Assembly (NCBI RefSeq): GCF_000701345.1
Contig: NZ_JNIJ01000013.1
Location: forward strand, 62,001-126,000
DNA: 64,000 nucleotides
Origin: Bradyrhizobium sp. URHD0069
GTDB lineage: Bacteria > Pseudomonadota > Alphaproteobacteria > Rhizobiales > Xanthobacteraceae
Direction of reading: 5' to 3'
This document shows, piece after piece, positions 19,688 through 29,035 of the stretch (the stretch's first letter is position 1; every line of letters starts with the position of its first letter). Below the pieces are notes generated by a model. That model had not been told where the DNA came from and did not search any database. It saw only the letters and a program-made list of their open reading frames with translations. The position numbers and the translations under genes are program-made.

Positions 19688-20401
19688 ATGATCAGTCCGA
19701 CACCGGCAGCGCGTGCGCAGTTTAAATTGCGCCTCGTGCTTGGAGCAGTTGTCGTCATGCTCTTCAACGCACCCTCGGCGGTGGAGGCGCAAGGTCTGGT
19801 TCAAGGCGTCCAGCAGGGAGCGCAAGCCGGCAACAAGGCGGCCGGACCGGTCGGCGGCGTGTTGGGAGGCGCCATCGGCGGTGTCGTCGGCGTGTTTACC
19901 GGCGTGCTGGGCGTCGGTGGGAAGAATGCACCGCCGCCCGCGGCGAACGGAACGAAGCAATCTGGTTCCGCGAAAGCCGCCAAAGCAGGCAAGGGCGCCA
20001 AGGCAACCAAGCAGGCTGTGCTGACCCAACCGGGTGTACCGCAACTGACCGCCGAACAGATTGTCGCGAATAGCGATGCGAACATCGAGCGCATAAAAAA
20101 GGAGTTGAACCTCACGCCGGAGCAGGAAAAGCATTGGACCGGCCTCAACAGCGCGATGCACTATCTCGGCCATAACGGTGCCGACCGGCTCAACTTACGA
20201 ATTGCGCGCGCCAAGCGTGACCCGCCGGACGACATTATCGAGCAGATGCGCAATGAAGCCCAGTTTCTCAATGACCGCGCAGTCGATCAGCGCAACGTCG
20301 CCGATGCAGCCGAGCCACTGTTCGCAAGCCTCGACGACAAGCAGAAGGCGATCTTTATCGAGGAAATGGTGCGCTTGAGCCATGAGCGAGGGCTCGACTA
20401 G
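19688..20401 (+). CDS. Exported LTxxQ-type (Spy/CpxP-like) protein
   Basis: A 237-residue protein with a Sec signal (LRLVLGAVVVMLFNAPSAVEAQ), a Gly/Ala-rich segment (GGVLGGAIGGVVGVFTGVLGVGG) that could insert in a membrane, a Lys/Ala-rich linker and a helical C-terminal half starting KKELNLTPEQEKHW. That motif resembles the LTxxQ repeat of periplasmic chaperones Spy and CpxP. The start at 19688 puts the basic signal-peptide start in place with GGAG upstream. Role in envelope stress is inference from the motif only. Confidence 0.65.
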   Translation: MISPTPAARAQFKLRLVLGAVVVMLFNAPSAVEAQGLVQGVQQGAQAGNKAAGPVGGVLGGAIGGVVGVFTGVLGVGGKNAPPPAANGTKQSGSAKAAKAGKGAKATKQAVLTQPGVPQLTAEQIVANSDANIERIKKELNLTPEQEKHWTGLNSAMHYLGHNGADRLNLRIARAKRDPPDDIIEQMRNEAQFLNDRAVDQRNVADAAEPLFASLDDKQKAIFIEEMVRLSHERGLD

Positions 20402-20696
20402 GCCAATCGGGAAAAAGAACGACCGATCGGGCGAGCGCAGCGCCCTGCGCAGCCGCGAACAGTCGGGCGCACATGCCCTGAGGTAGGTTGAAAGACGCCG
20501 CAGCGCGCATCAAAGCGCTACGCGCGCTTTAGGCAAATCGTCCAGATCAGTTGGAACCGGAACAGATCCGGGCCACAGCCATTGGGCGCGGTGCCGATTG
20601 CTTGGGGTCACGAGCACGCAACTACGAACACGTCACTAGATGCAGCGATTGCCCGAATCGGCAGCGCGATCCCGGGTTCCCATTTCACCGTGACGG

Positions 20697-21611
20697 CTAG
20701 CGCTCATGGCTCCACGGGAAGAGAGAGGCCGGGAAGTCTGCCGCATAGCGGTGTCCTTTCCGCAGGCGTGGTTGTTCTTGTGGAGGATTCGGATCGGGCT
20801 CTATTACCTTCCGATAAAGATGCCAGGTGGCATGACCGAGCACCGGCAAAACGACAGCCAGACCGAGGAAGAACGGTAGCGAACCGATCACGAGGAGCAC
20901 CGCAACAATCAGCCCCCACACGGCCATGGCAAATGGATTTTTCACCACGGCCCGCAGCGACGTCCGGATTGCATCTATCGCAGTCGCATGCCGGTCGAGC
21001 ATTAGCGGAAACGACACAACGCTGACGCACAGGGCCACCACGGCGAACAGGAAGCCGACGCCGCAGCCGACGATGATGAGCCACCATCCTTCCGGCGTCC
21101 TCAGTACGCGCGCTGCGAAATCGGGAACGCTTGCAGCCGGAGCGTGGCCGAAGGTTGCAATGTAGATGCCGTCCGCGGCCGCGATCCAGGTCACGAACAA
21201 AGCGAGCAGGAGCGTGCCGAGTCCGAGCATGGCGCCGAAAGACGGTGCGCGTAGCACATGCATTGTATGCCACGCAGCAGCTTCCTCGCCGCGCTCGCGG
21301 CGGCGGCTGAGCTCGTAGAGACCGAGCGCGGCAAAAGGACCAATCAGCGTAAAACCGGCGGCCAACGGAAAGAGCAGGGGCAGCACGGAATAGCCAAGGA
21401 CCAATCTGAACAGAACAAGACCGAGAACGGGATAAATCACGCACAGGACAATAGCGTGAGTTGGTATCGCCTTGAAATCTTCCCAGCCGAGGCGCAGCGC
21501 GTCGCTCAAGTCGGATAGGCCGATTTTGCGGATGACAAAGGGGGTGGCGGTGCCGAACAGTTGTGGTTTTACGGCGTTGTCGGAAGCGTTGTCGGAAGAT
21601 TGTGTGGCCAT
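20697..21611 (-). CDS. DUF2189-like integral membrane protein
   Basis: A 304-residue protein with about six membrane segments, opening VIRKIGLSDLSDALRLGWEDFKAIPTHA, typical of the DUF2189 family of unknown function. A central pattern FPLMLDRHATAIDAIRTSLRAVVKNPFAM is also characteristic. The ATG at 21611 has GGGAGG upstream; the longer upstream frame is not homologous. It is divergent from the cytochrome oxidase operon across a 543-base gap. Confidence 0.75.
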   Translation of the reverse strand: MATQSSDNASDNAVKPQLFGTATPFVIRKIGLSDLSDALRLGWEDFKAIPTHAIVLCVIYPVLGLVLFRLVLGYSVLPLLFPLAAGFTLIGPFAALGLYELSRRRERGEEAAAWHTMHVLRAPSFGAMLGLGTLLLALFVTWIAAADGIYIATFGHAPAASVPDFAARVLRTPEGWWLIIVGCGVGFLFAVVALCVSVVSFPLMLDRHATAIDAIRTSLRAVVKNPFAMAVWGLIVAVLLVIGSLPFFLGLAVVLPVLGHATWHLYRKVIEPDPNPPQEQPRLRKGHRYAADFPASLFPWSHER

Positions 21612-22154
21612 GGCCGCAGCCTCCCTTGCTCGTGGTCGCCGGTGAAACGGCGCCCCATGTGCGAAAATCGCGATCGAGCCGGGTACGGCAAAGCAGTTCA
21701 CGAAAGGGGCTTCGCCGAACGAAACCTGTCGCGACCTCTTCAGCGAGTGTAGCGCGATACGCGATGGAATCAAACTAGCACTCGCTGTTGGGTGAATTGT
21801 GCATCCGCACAAATCGCTTGCTGCGTTGCATCACCAAACGATTGGTGCCGACCAATGCTCGCGGCTTGCGCGGATTGGAGATAACACGCGCGGTGCCAAG
21901 GTGTGGCATACTCCTCAATTGGTCTATTGACGGCAGGCTCGACGGGTATCATCTTAAAATTATAAGCGCCCCAAGCTCCGATGAGATTAGCGGTCGCAAC
22001 GTGCACGCTGTGTCATGTTTTAACGTCGCGACCGGTTGAATGGGCGAGGCAAGAGACACGACGGCGGCGACTCTGAAGTCAGCCATCGCGACAGGCGTGA
22101 GCTCCGCCCTTTAGTTCGTATCCGTAGCCTTCAACGGGCAAGGATGAATGAGGG
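21612..22154. other. Divergent region upstream of the cox operon, 543 bases
   Basis: Separates the DUF2189-like gene from coxM. The only clear structure is a set of overlapping ACCAAT/ATTGGT half-sites at 21832-21856. No open frame in the gap looks like a protein family. No FixK-type TTGAT-N4-ATCAA box was found by eye. Confidence 0.4.
21832..21856. promoter_or_regulatory. Overlapping palindromes in the cox upstream region
   Basis: CACCAA-ACGA-TTGGTG (21832-21847) overlaps ATTGGT-GCCG-ACCAAT (21841-21856). Three ACCAA/TTGGT half-sites therefore alternate in orientation every nine bases. The position between divergent genes suits an operator; the binding protein is unknown. Confidence 0.4.
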
Positions 22155-22988
22155 ATGGCTGTAGCACTCATACTGCTTTTGGTTGCGGTCGGCTCGGTGC
22201 TGTTTCATCTCTACAGCCCGTGGTGGTGGACGCCGATCGCCACCAACTGGCGCTACATCGACGACACGATCAACATAACATTCTGGATTACCGGGGCGGT
22301 TTTCTTCGCGGTCGTCGCGTTCATGGCCTATTGCGTCTTCCGCTTTCATCACAAAGAGGGAAGGCAGGCAGCCTACGAGCCCGAAAACAAAAAGCTCGAA
22401 TGGTGGCTCACCATAGGGACTGCGGTTGGCGTCGGAGCCATGTTGGCACCGGGCTTGGTTGTCTGGCACCAGTTCGTCACGGTTCCGGCGAGCGCCACCG
22501 CCATCGAGGTGATGGGTCAGCAGTGGCGCTGGAGCTTCCGCCTCCCGGGGAAGGATGGCCGGATGGGCACCTCCGATGTCCGCTACGTCAGTTCCGACAA
22601 CCCTTTGGGCTTGAATCCGGACGATCCGAATGGGCAAGACGATGTTGTGATCGACGGTGGCGACTTGCACCTACCGGTCGGGAAGCCGGTCAAGGTCTTG
22701 CTCCGCTCCGTCGATGTCTTGCACGATTTCTATGTGCCCGAGTTCCGGGCCAAGATGGATATGGTTCCTGGTATGGTCACCTATTTCTGGATGACCCCCA
22801 TCCGAACTGGAACGTTTGATGTTCTCTGCGCTGAGTTGTGTGGCGCCGCGCACGCGCAGATGCGTGCCAAGGTGATCGTCGAAGAAGAGAGTGAATATCA
22901 CGCTTGGCTGGAGAAGCAGCAGACGTTTGCGGAACTGTCAGGCCGAGGCGCCGTGATGAGGGCGACGTACAAATCCGGCGGTGAGTAA
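22155..22988 (+). CDS. coxM: Cytochrome c oxidase subunit II
   Basis: Subunit II of a heme-copper terminal oxidase, 277 residues, with two N-terminal membrane helices and a periplasmic cupredoxin domain. The CuA ligands are visible in LHDFYVPEF and VLCAELCGAAHAQM (C-x3-C, H, M). There is no CXXCH, so it is not a cytochrome-c fusion in this copy. First gene of a five-gene operon whose order (II, I, III, III, IV) matches the alternative oxidase coxMNOP of Bradyrhizobium; the symbol is by that synteny. Confidence 0.85.
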   Translation: MAVALILLLVAVGSVLFHLYSPWWWTPIATNWRYIDDTINITFWITGAVFFAVVAFMAYCVFRFHHKEGRQAAYEPENKKLEWWLTIGTAVGVGAMLAPGLVVWHQFVTVPASATAIEVMGQQWRWSFRLPGKDGRMGTSDVRYVSSDNPLGLNPDDPNGQDDVVIDGGDLHLPVGKPVKVLLRSVDVLHDFYVPEFRAKMDMVPGMVTYFWMTPIRTGTFDVLCAELCGAAHAQMRAKVIVEEESEYHAWLEKQQTFAELSGRGAVMRATYKSGGE

Positions 22989-23068
22989 GAAAATGCCGCT
23001 GCAAGGATAAATCGGGCGCGTGAGACCAACTCATCGCCCCTGGTGGAGACGACCGAGGAGGTATTTCG

Positions 23069-24844
23069 ATGGTCGATGTTCCGTATGACGCAATCGCACG
23101 CGTTCCGCCAGCCGAAGTAGGGGATGTTGATCTCTACCACCCCAGAAGCTGGTGGACGAAGTATGTCTTTTCGCAGGACGCCAAAGTCATCGCCATCCAG
23201 TATTCGATCACGGCGACGGCAATCGGGCTGGTGGCCCTGGTGCTGTCGTGGCTGATGCGACTGCAACTGGGATTTCCCGGCACATTTTCCTTTATCGACG
23301 CAAACCAATACCTCCAATTCATCACCATGCACGGCATGATCATGGTGATCTATCTGCTCACAGCATTGTTCCTTGGAGGCTTCGGCAACTACCTCATCCC
23401 TCTGATGGTGGGCGCCCGAGACATGGTTTTCCCCTATGTGAACATGCTGAGCTACTGGGTCTACCTGCTCGCAGTCGTGGTGCTGGCCTCGACCTTTTTC
23501 GTGCCTGGCGGCCCCACCGGCGCCGGCTGGACGCTGTACCCACCGCAGGCGATTCTCTCCGGGACCCCCGGGCAGGATTGGGGCATCATTCTCATGCTGG
23601 TCTCCCTGATCCTGTTCATCATCGGCTTCACCATGGGCGGGCTGAACTATGTGGTGACGGTGCTGCAGGCGCGCACACGCGGCATGACGTTGATGCGTTT
23701 GCCTTTGACGGTGTGGGGCATTTTCACGGCCACCATCATGGCGCTGCTGGCGTTCCCCGCGCTGTTCGTTGCCGCGGTGATGATGCTGTTCGACCGTATC
23801 CTGGGAACCAGCTTCTTCATGCCTTCACTCGTCGAGATGGGCCAGCTGATGAAATATGGCGGTGGCAGCCCGATCCTGTTCCAGCACCTCTTCTGGTTCT
23901 TCGGCCATCCTGAAGTCTACATCGTCGCCTTGCCGGCCTTCGGCATCGTTTCCGACCTGATCAGCACCCATGCGCGAAAGAACATCTTCGGCTATCGCAT
24001 GATGGTGTGGGCTATCGTGGCAATCGGCGCGCTCAGCTTCGTGGTATGGGCGCACCACATGTATGTGAGCGGCATGCACCCGCAATTCGGATTCTTCTTC
24101 GCTACCACGACGCTCATCATCGCCATCCCGACCGCCATCAAGGTGTACAACTGGGTGCTAACCCTGTGGCGCGGCGACATTCATCTCACCGTCCCGATGC
24201 TGTTCGCCCTCGGCTTCATCATCACGTTCGTGAACGGCGGGCTCACTGGCCTCTTCCTCGGCAACGTTGTCGTGGATGTCCCGCTTTCGGATACTATGTT
24301 CGTCGTCGCGCATTTTCATATGGTGATGGGCGTGGCGCCGATCATGGTTGTGCTGGGGGCGATTTATCATTGGTACCCCAAGGTCACGGGGCGGATGCTG
24401 CACGACGGGCTGGGCAAGTTTCATTTCTGGGTTACGTTCCTCGGTGCCTACCTGATCTTCTTTCCCATGCATTATCTTGGGCTGCTCGGAGTTCCGCGCC
24501 GGTATCACGACATCGGCGAGGTGGCGTTCATCCCGCCATCGGCCCATACGCTGAATGCCTTTATCACCGTGGTGGCGTTGACCGTTGGTTTCGCTCAGAT
24601 GGTGTTCCTGTTCAATCTTGTCTGGAGCCTGTTCAAGGGCAAGCTCTCGGGTGGCAATCCTTGGAGGGCGACAACACTAGAGTGGCAGACGCCGCACACG
24701 CCGCCCGAACACGGCAACTGGGGCAAGGAGCTCCCGGTGGTCTATCGCTGGGCGTATGATTACAGCGTGCCAGGTGCTGAGCAGGACTTCATTCCACAGA
24801 ACCAGCCGCGGGCGACGCGAGCCGTTCAGGGAGCTGCGCAGTGA
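23069..24844 (+). CDS. coxN: Cytochrome c oxidase subunit I
   Basis: Catalytic subunit of 591 residues with twelve or more helices, carrying the heme a and heme a3-CuB centre. Conserved segments include GMIMVIYLLTALFLGGFGNYLIP, HLFWFFGHPEVYIVALPAFG (CuB His cross-linked to Tyr), WAHHMYVSGM (CuB pair) and FVVAHFHMVMG (heme ligands). A GAGGAGG-like site precedes the start. The four-base overlap with the next gene indicates coupling. Confidence 0.93.
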   Translation: MVDVPYDAIARVPPAEVGDVDLYHPRSWWTKYVFSQDAKVIAIQYSITATAIGLVALVLSWLMRLQLGFPGTFSFIDANQYLQFITMHGMIMVIYLLTALFLGGFGNYLIPLMVGARDMVFPYVNMLSYWVYLLAVVVLASTFFVPGGPTGAGWTLYPPQAILSGTPGQDWGIILMLVSLILFIIGFTMGGLNYVVTVLQARTRGMTLMRLPLTVWGIFTATIMALLAFPALFVAAVMMLFDRILGTSFFMPSLVEMGQLMKYGGGSPILFQHLFWFFGHPEVYIVALPAFGIVSDLISTHARKNIFGYRMMVWAIVAIGALSFVVWAHHMYVSGMHPQFGFFFATTTLIIAIPTAIKVYNWVLTLWRGDIHLTVPMLFALGFIITFVNGGLTGLFLGNVVVDVPLSDTMFVVAHFHMVMGVAPIMVVLGAIYHWYPKVTGRMLHDGLGKFHFWVTFLGAYLIFFPMHYLGLLGVPRRYHDIGEVAFIPPSAHTLNAFITVVALTVGFAQMVFLFNLVWSLFKGKLSGGNPWRATTLEWQTPHTPPEHGNWGKELPVVYRWAYDYSVPGAEQDFIPQNQPRATRAVQGAAQ

Positions 24845-25545
24845 GCGCCATCATCCTGTTCATGGCTGTGATCGCGGTCATTGTCGGATGGTGGCTCTCA
24901 CAGCAACGGCTGACAGCCAAACCCTGGCTGGAAGAAGGTCCGATCGGTGACTTCCCCGGCACGGGCGCAATGACCTCGCCGGCAGCGAAGATCGGACTCG
25001 GAGTGTTTCTCGCTGTTGTCGGCTCGTTGTTCGCACTCTTCATCAGCGCCTACTCGATGCGCATGAACATGGTGGACTGGCGGGCGCTGCCCGTACCCAG
25101 GCTGCTCTGGTTTAACACGGGCGTCCTGGTCTTGAGCAGTGCCGCGTTGCAATGGGCGCACATAGCCGCGCGCCGAGACGACATGGACGGTGTAATCGTC
25201 GGCCTGCTCGTAGGGGGAGCATCCGCCGTTACATTCCTGGTTGGGCAGCTCTTGGTATGGCAACAGCTCAGCTACGCCGGGTACTTCCTGGCGTCCAATC
25301 CAGCCAATTCCTTCTTTTACCTGATCACCGCGGTGCACGGGCTGCATCTGATGGGCGGTCTGGTGGCGTTGGGCAGAACGACTGCCAAGGTCTGGCGTGG
25401 CGCTGAGATGAGCCGGGTACGCCAGAGCGTGGAACTCTGCGCAATCTACTGGCATTTCCTGCTGGCGGTCTGGCTGGTCTTACTCGGTATGCTGACGGGC
25501 TGGACGGACGATTTCATCGACATCTGTCGCCAGTTGCTCAACTAG
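24841..25545 (+). CDS. coxO: Cytochrome c oxidase subunit III-like protein
   Basis: A 234-residue membrane protein of the subunit III family, six to seven helices. The C-terminal part AVHGLHLMGGLVALGRTT ... VELCAIYWHFLLAVWLVLLGMLT is the classic helix pair of this subunit. Two adjacent subunit III paralogues occur here; each may supply part of the normal seven-helix body. The GTG start overlaps the coxN stop. Confidence 0.85.
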   Translation: MSAIILFMAVIAVIVGWWLSQQRLTAKPWLEEGPIGDFPGTGAMTSPAAKIGLGVFLAVVGSLFALFISAYSMRMNMVDWRALPVPRLLWFNTGVLVLSSAALQWAHIAARRDDMDGVIVGLLVGGASAVTFLVGQLLVWQQLSYAGYFLASNPANSFFYLITAVHGLHLMGGLVALGRTTAKVWRGAEMSRVRQSVELCAIYWHFLLAVWLVLLGMLTGWTDDFIDICRQLLN

Positions 25546-25561
25546 GGAAGGCAAAGACCAG

Positions 25562-26284
25562 ATGGCGGAGACTGCGCTGACAAGCACCGGAGAATCGCCT
25601 GCGCGGATTGCAGGCTGGCGAGGCATCGCCGCCGATTGGTCCTCGGATCAGCGCGCTTTCAAGAATGTCTCCTGGGGCAAGGCCATGATGTGGATCTTCC
25701 TCCTGAGCGACACCTTCATTTTCAGCTGTTTTCTGCTGTCGTACATGACCGCGCGAATGTCCACGACCGTGCCGTGGCCGAATCCGAGCGAGGTATTCGC
25801 TCTCGAGATTGCGGGGCACCATATCCCGCTCATCCTGATCGCCATCATGACCTTCGTCTTGATCAGCAGCAGCGGGACGATGGCGATGGCCGTCAATTTC
25901 GGTTACCGCCGCGATCGCGCCAAAACTGCGGCCTTGATGCTGGTCACGGCGGCGTTTGGCGCAACCTTCGTCGGAATGCAGGCCTTCGAATGGACCAAGC
26001 TGATCATGGAGGGCGTCCGGCCCTGGGGCAATCCTTGGGGCGCGGCGCAGTTTGGTTCGAGCTTTTTCATGATCACCGGTTTCCACGGCACCCACGTGAC
26101 GATCGGCGTGATTTTCCTGATCGCCATCGCGCGAAAGGTTTGGCGGGGGGACTTCGATGTCGAAAGGCGCGGATTTTTCACGAGCAGGAAGGGGCATTAC
26201 GAGATCGTCGAAATCACCGGCCTGTACTGGCATTTCGTCGATCTTGTGTGGGTGTTCATCTTTGCCTTTTTTTATCTTTGGTGA
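25562..26284 (+). CDS. coxP: Cytochrome c oxidase subunit III-like protein, second copy
   Basis: A 240-residue subunit III homologue, 16 bases after coxO. Helical motifs include FGATFVGMQAFEWTKLI, FFMITGFHGTHVTIGVIFLIAI and EIVEITGLYWHFVDLVWVFIFAFFYLW, the last being the most conserved part of the family. The first 25 residues are a soluble extension. Presence of two subunit III genes is the mark of this alternative oxidase type. Confidence 0.87.
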   Translation: MAETALTSTGESPARIAGWRGIAADWSSDQRAFKNVSWGKAMMWIFLLSDTFIFSCFLLSYMTARMSTTVPWPNPSEVFALEIAGHHIPLILIAIMTFVLISSSGTMAMAVNFGYRRDRAKTAALMLVTAAFGATFVGMQAFEWTKLIMEGVRPWGNPWGAAQFGSSFFMITGFHGTHVTIGVIFLIAIARKVWRGDFDVERRGFFTSRKGHYEIVEITGLYWHFVDLVWVFIFAFFYLW

Positions 26285-26293
26285 GGTCAGCGC

Positions 26294-26695
26294 ATGACAA
26301 ACGCAGCGGTACACGTAGAAGGACAACAACATTCGCTACACACTCACCTCCATGACGCACTCGCATCGAAAGCCACCCATACAGAGGGCCAGCAGCACCC
26401 GATCAAGCTCTATCTCGTGGTCTGGGGTTGGTTGTTCGTCCTCAGCACCTGCTCCTACCTCGTCGACTACTTTGGCTTGCATGGCTATCTGAGGTGGTCG
26501 CTGATCCTGCTGTTCATGGTGTTGAAGGCTGGCTTGATCGTCGCCGTCTTCATGCACATGGCCTGGGAGCGGCTGGCGTTGGTCTATGCCATCCTGCTGC
26601 CGCCGGTGTTGGTGTTGGTCTTTGTGGCGATCATGGTGTTCGAATCCGACTACACGCACCTCATCCGGGTCATATTTTTCGGGTCACCGACGTAG
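26294..26695 (+). CDS. Cytochrome oxidase subunit IV-type small protein
   Basis: A 133-residue protein with a His-rich soluble N-terminus (ten histidines in about 45 residues) and three membrane helices, including KLYLVVWGWLFVLSTCSYLVDY and AGLIVAVFMHMAWERLALVY, the pattern of prokaryotic subunit IV. It follows coxP by nine bases and completes the oxidase operon. The His-rich tail might bind a metal during assembly; that is inference. Confidence 0.82.
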   Translation: MTNAAVHVEGQQHSLHTHLHDALASKATHTEGQQHPIKLYLVVWGWLFVLSTCSYLVDYFGLHGYLRWSLILLFMVLKAGLIVAVFMHMAWERLALVYAILLPPVLVLVFVAIMVFESDYTHLIRVIFFGSPT

Positions 26696-26727
26696 ATACC
26701 ATGCCTCGTACGAGAAGGAGGTGGGTT

Positions 26728-27021
26728 ATGACCACATACATCATGCTTGCAAATTGGACCGACCAAGGCGTGCTGAAAGTAAAAGACTCGCCACGTCGTC
26801 TGGACGCGGCAAAGAAAGCTCTCAAGGATATGAGCGGCGAGTTCAAATCCTTCTTCCTCACCATGGGCGACTTTGACATCGTCGCGATCTACGAAGCTCC
26901 GGACGATGCTGTGGCGGCGCGTTTCAACCTACAGCTTGGCATGCTGGGAAACATCCGGACCCGCACGCTGAAAGCTTTTCCCGAAGCAGCTTATCGGGAA
27001 ATTATCAGCTCACTCGGCTAG
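26728..27021 (+). CDS. GYD-domain protein
   Basis: A 97-residue cytosolic protein of the GYD family (ferredoxin-like fold, function unknown). Typical features are MLANWTDQGVLKVKDSPRR at the N-terminus, FFLTMGDFDIVAIYEAPDD in the middle and IRTRTLKAFPEAAYREI at the end. AAGGAGGTG lies six bases before the ATG, and the gene is only 32 bases after the oxidase operon, so it may be co-transcribed. Confidence 0.82.
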   Translation: MTTYIMLANWTDQGVLKVKDSPRRLDAAKKALKDMSGEFKSFFLTMGDFDIVAIYEAPDDAVAARFNLQLGMLGNIRTRTLKAFPEAAYREIISSLG

Positions 27022-27327
27022 ACTAGCGATTGGCGAAATCGTCACTGCGGTTTGCGCGAGCATATCTTCTTATCGGCTATGGAGAGGATGCGCAGTCTCG
27101 TTCCGGGAGCCGGAATCTTCGCAATCGCCCCAGGGTATGCCCGGGTAGCGGCCTCGGGCGAGAATATCTTCGGGCGAAGGACCCGAAGCAAATCGACGTT
27201 TGTCGCCTATCCGACGCTGCGAAAGGCTGACGTCCCAAGCTCATTCGGAAAATCAGCGGGCCGCGCCCAATTTGTTTAAGCTTTGCTGCTAGTGTTGCGG
27301 TGCAGCGTTAATCGAGGCCGCGATTCG
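27022..27327. other. Intergenic region, 306 bases
   Basis: Between the GYD and PilZ genes. A 75-codon frame at 27052-27279 exists but shows no family pattern or ribosome site, so no gene is called. No hairpin or operator stands out. Confidence 0.35.
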
Positions 27328-27600
27328 ATGGAAGAAAAGCGAAAGCACCCACGTACCGAAATCAACGAGCCTGCCTACGTGTCCTCGGGCGGTTCCGTCA
27401 TGAGCTGCATGGTGCGGAACATCTCGGCCGAGGGCGCGGCCATCGACGTCGAGAACCCCGCCTTCGTCCCCCCGCGCTTTCGCCTGGTGATGGCGAGCAA
27501 CTCAACCGTTTATGAATGCACACTTACCTGGATCCAAAGCAATCGGATCGGCGTGACGTTCGCTGCAACGCCGCAAACGCATAATCACCAGGACGAATGA
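27328..27600 (+). CDS. PilZ-domain protein
   Basis: A 90-residue single-domain PilZ protein, a putative cyclic-di-GMP receptor. The RxxxR motif is present as KRKHPRTE at the N-terminus and the second motif as VRNISAEGAAIDV (N/D-x-S-x-x-G). Single-domain members act on motility, polysaccharide or development through protein contacts. The ATG at 27328 fits the family start; the longer frame upstream is not homologous. Confidence 0.85.
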   Translation: MEEKRKHPRTEINEPAYVSSGGSVMSCMVRNISAEGAAIDVENPAFVPPRFRLVMASNSTVYECTLTWIQSNRIGVTFAATPQTHNHQDE

Positions 27601-28129
27601 ACTCAGCCCGCTAATGCTTCAACGGCGATCGGATTTTGTTCTCCAGTTCTTCAAACCACATGGCGCCCCAAGAGAAGCAATTTTTGATCAGCGAAAAGCC
27701 GCAAGCCTGATCCTTCCCGTAGGTACCGACAGCCTGTTGGCTCATGCCGGCCTGGGCGCCGATCCGAACCCACGGCAAAGACCGGTGCCTTAAGCCCCTC
27801 GGCAACCCTTCCACCTTTAGAATTCGGGGACTTGTGCGCGTGGCGGTTAGGGCAGCTTCCATGATCTGGGCGCGATCGTTTTGTTTGGTCGAAATCGCCG
27901 TTTTGATCGGCTCAAGGGCGCCAAGCGGACCCCAGCGCAGCGATTATCAGCCACCCGCGCCACCCACCGCCTGCTGCGTCGGGTCCGCGACGCCGGCATC
28001 CGCGCCAGCGAGCATCACATGACGATGGGGCGAGCCATCAGCCGGGGGCGCTCGCTCGCGGATCAGGGTAAGCCTCGGTGAGCCGTCACAACCAGCGACG
28101 CGACAACTGACCTTGCGAGAGGGATCGGT
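27601..28129. other. Intergenic stretch without a recognised gene, 529 bases
   Basis: Contains a minus-strand frame (27611-27862) ending in a Trp/Phe-containing segment and a plus-strand frame (27881-28081, basic, rich in Arg), either of which could be a decayed gene end. Neither matches a family I recognise and neither has a good ribosome site. Confidence 0.35.
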
Positions 28130-28948
28130 TCAACGGACTAAGATGTCCCATTTCATCTCGTAAATGCCATCGTGGGCACGGAACTCCGCCACACCGGAGC
28201 CGTTTGGCGGCACGGTTTCCGGCGGCGTGGACGCATTGATCTTCGCCTTGATCGCCACCGGCGGGAAGAACTTGTCCTTCGACCAGCCAATCAATGCGCT
28301 GACCGCCGCGCCAGCGAACTTCACCGCGTATATTGCAACCGCCGTGACTATGGCAGCGGTGAAAGCTTCGCCAACCTTCTCGCTCTTGTCTTTCTCTTTC
28401 GTGGTGGCATCCGCTTCGACAACCATAGTGCCAGTATTGAAGCGAGTGGCGGAGGCGACGGAACCCGTCCACCGATTGACCACGGCCGCTCCGTGCCGGC
28501 CCGTGGCGGAAAACCGCCCCGCGTCGGGACGCGACAGGTAGCCGGGCTGGGCTACGGCTCGCGCTTGTGCGGGCGACATCAGCCCCTTCAGCTTTTCCTT
28601 CAGCTGCTCTTCGTAGACCGTGACGAAAGTCTCCCACGCCTTCTTGAGGCCGTCGCCTTCCCTCAACTGCGATTCGATCAGCACGACGGAGAATCCAAGT
28701 TCCACCTCACCGGTCGCACCAGCTAGATCAAGGGTGACAACCTCCCTCGGGGGATTGAAGGTCTTTACGTCGCCGTCATCGAAGTTGTCGTAGATGTTGA
28801 TGCGTCCGCTGTTTTTCGTCGAACCGCGCAAATCCGCAGAGAACACAGCGCATTTGATTTCGTCGTTACCGAACTTCTCACGGTACTTTCCGCCCATTTC
28901 GTCCCGACACTTGACGCTTTGGATTCTGAACGTTGCAGTGTTGGTCAT
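28130..28948 (-). CDS. Unrecognised 272-residue protein
   Basis: No named family recognised. The N-terminal about 130 residues begin RIQSVKCRDEMGGKYREKFGNDEIKCAVFSADL and look like a beta-sandwich domain. A Lys/Glu helix (VYEEQLKEKLKGLM) follows, then a Gly/Ser region. A hydrophobic stretch AFTAAIVTAVAIYAVKFAGAAVSALIGW around residues 205-232 could span a membrane, and a short C-terminal beta-rich part ends EMKWDILVR. There is no signal peptide. AAGGAGCG lies before the ATG at 28948. A perfect CRP-like palindrome sits 64 bases upstream. The soluble-plus-single-helix layout could fit a pore-forming or structural role, but this is speculation. Confidence 0.7.
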   Translation of the reverse strand: MTNTATFRIQSVKCRDEMGGKYREKFGNDEIKCAVFSADLRGSTKNSGRINIYDNFDDGDVKTFNPPREVVTLDLAGATGEVELGFSVVLIESQLREGDGLKKAWETFVTVYEEQLKEKLKGLMSPAQARAVAQPGYLSRPDAGRFSATGRHGAAVVNRWTGSVASATRFNTGTMVVEADATTKEKDKSEKVGEAFTAAIVTAVAIYAVKFAGAAVSALIGWSKDKFFPPVAIKAKINASTPPETVPPNGSGVAEFRAHDGIYEMKWDILVR

Positions 28949-29011
28949 GACACGCTCCTTTGTGCGGGGTTGGGGTGCTCGCACCTCCTTTTCTCACGGG
29001 AACGGGTTCGC

Positions 29012-29035
29012 AGTGTGTGAGCCAGTTCACACACT
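29012..29035. promoter_or_regulatory. Perfect CRP-like palindrome
   Basis: AGTGTGTGA-GCCAGT-TCACACACT is a 9-6-9 perfect inverted repeat containing the CRP consensus TGTGA-N6-TCACA. It lies 64 bases upstream of the unrecognised gene that starts at 28948 on the minus strand. Confidence 0.65.

Noticed and set aside
27881..28081. Arg-rich 66-codon frame that might be a transposase or HTH fragment
   Set aside because: No conserved motif could be named; composition is also what a chance frame in GC-rich DNA gives.
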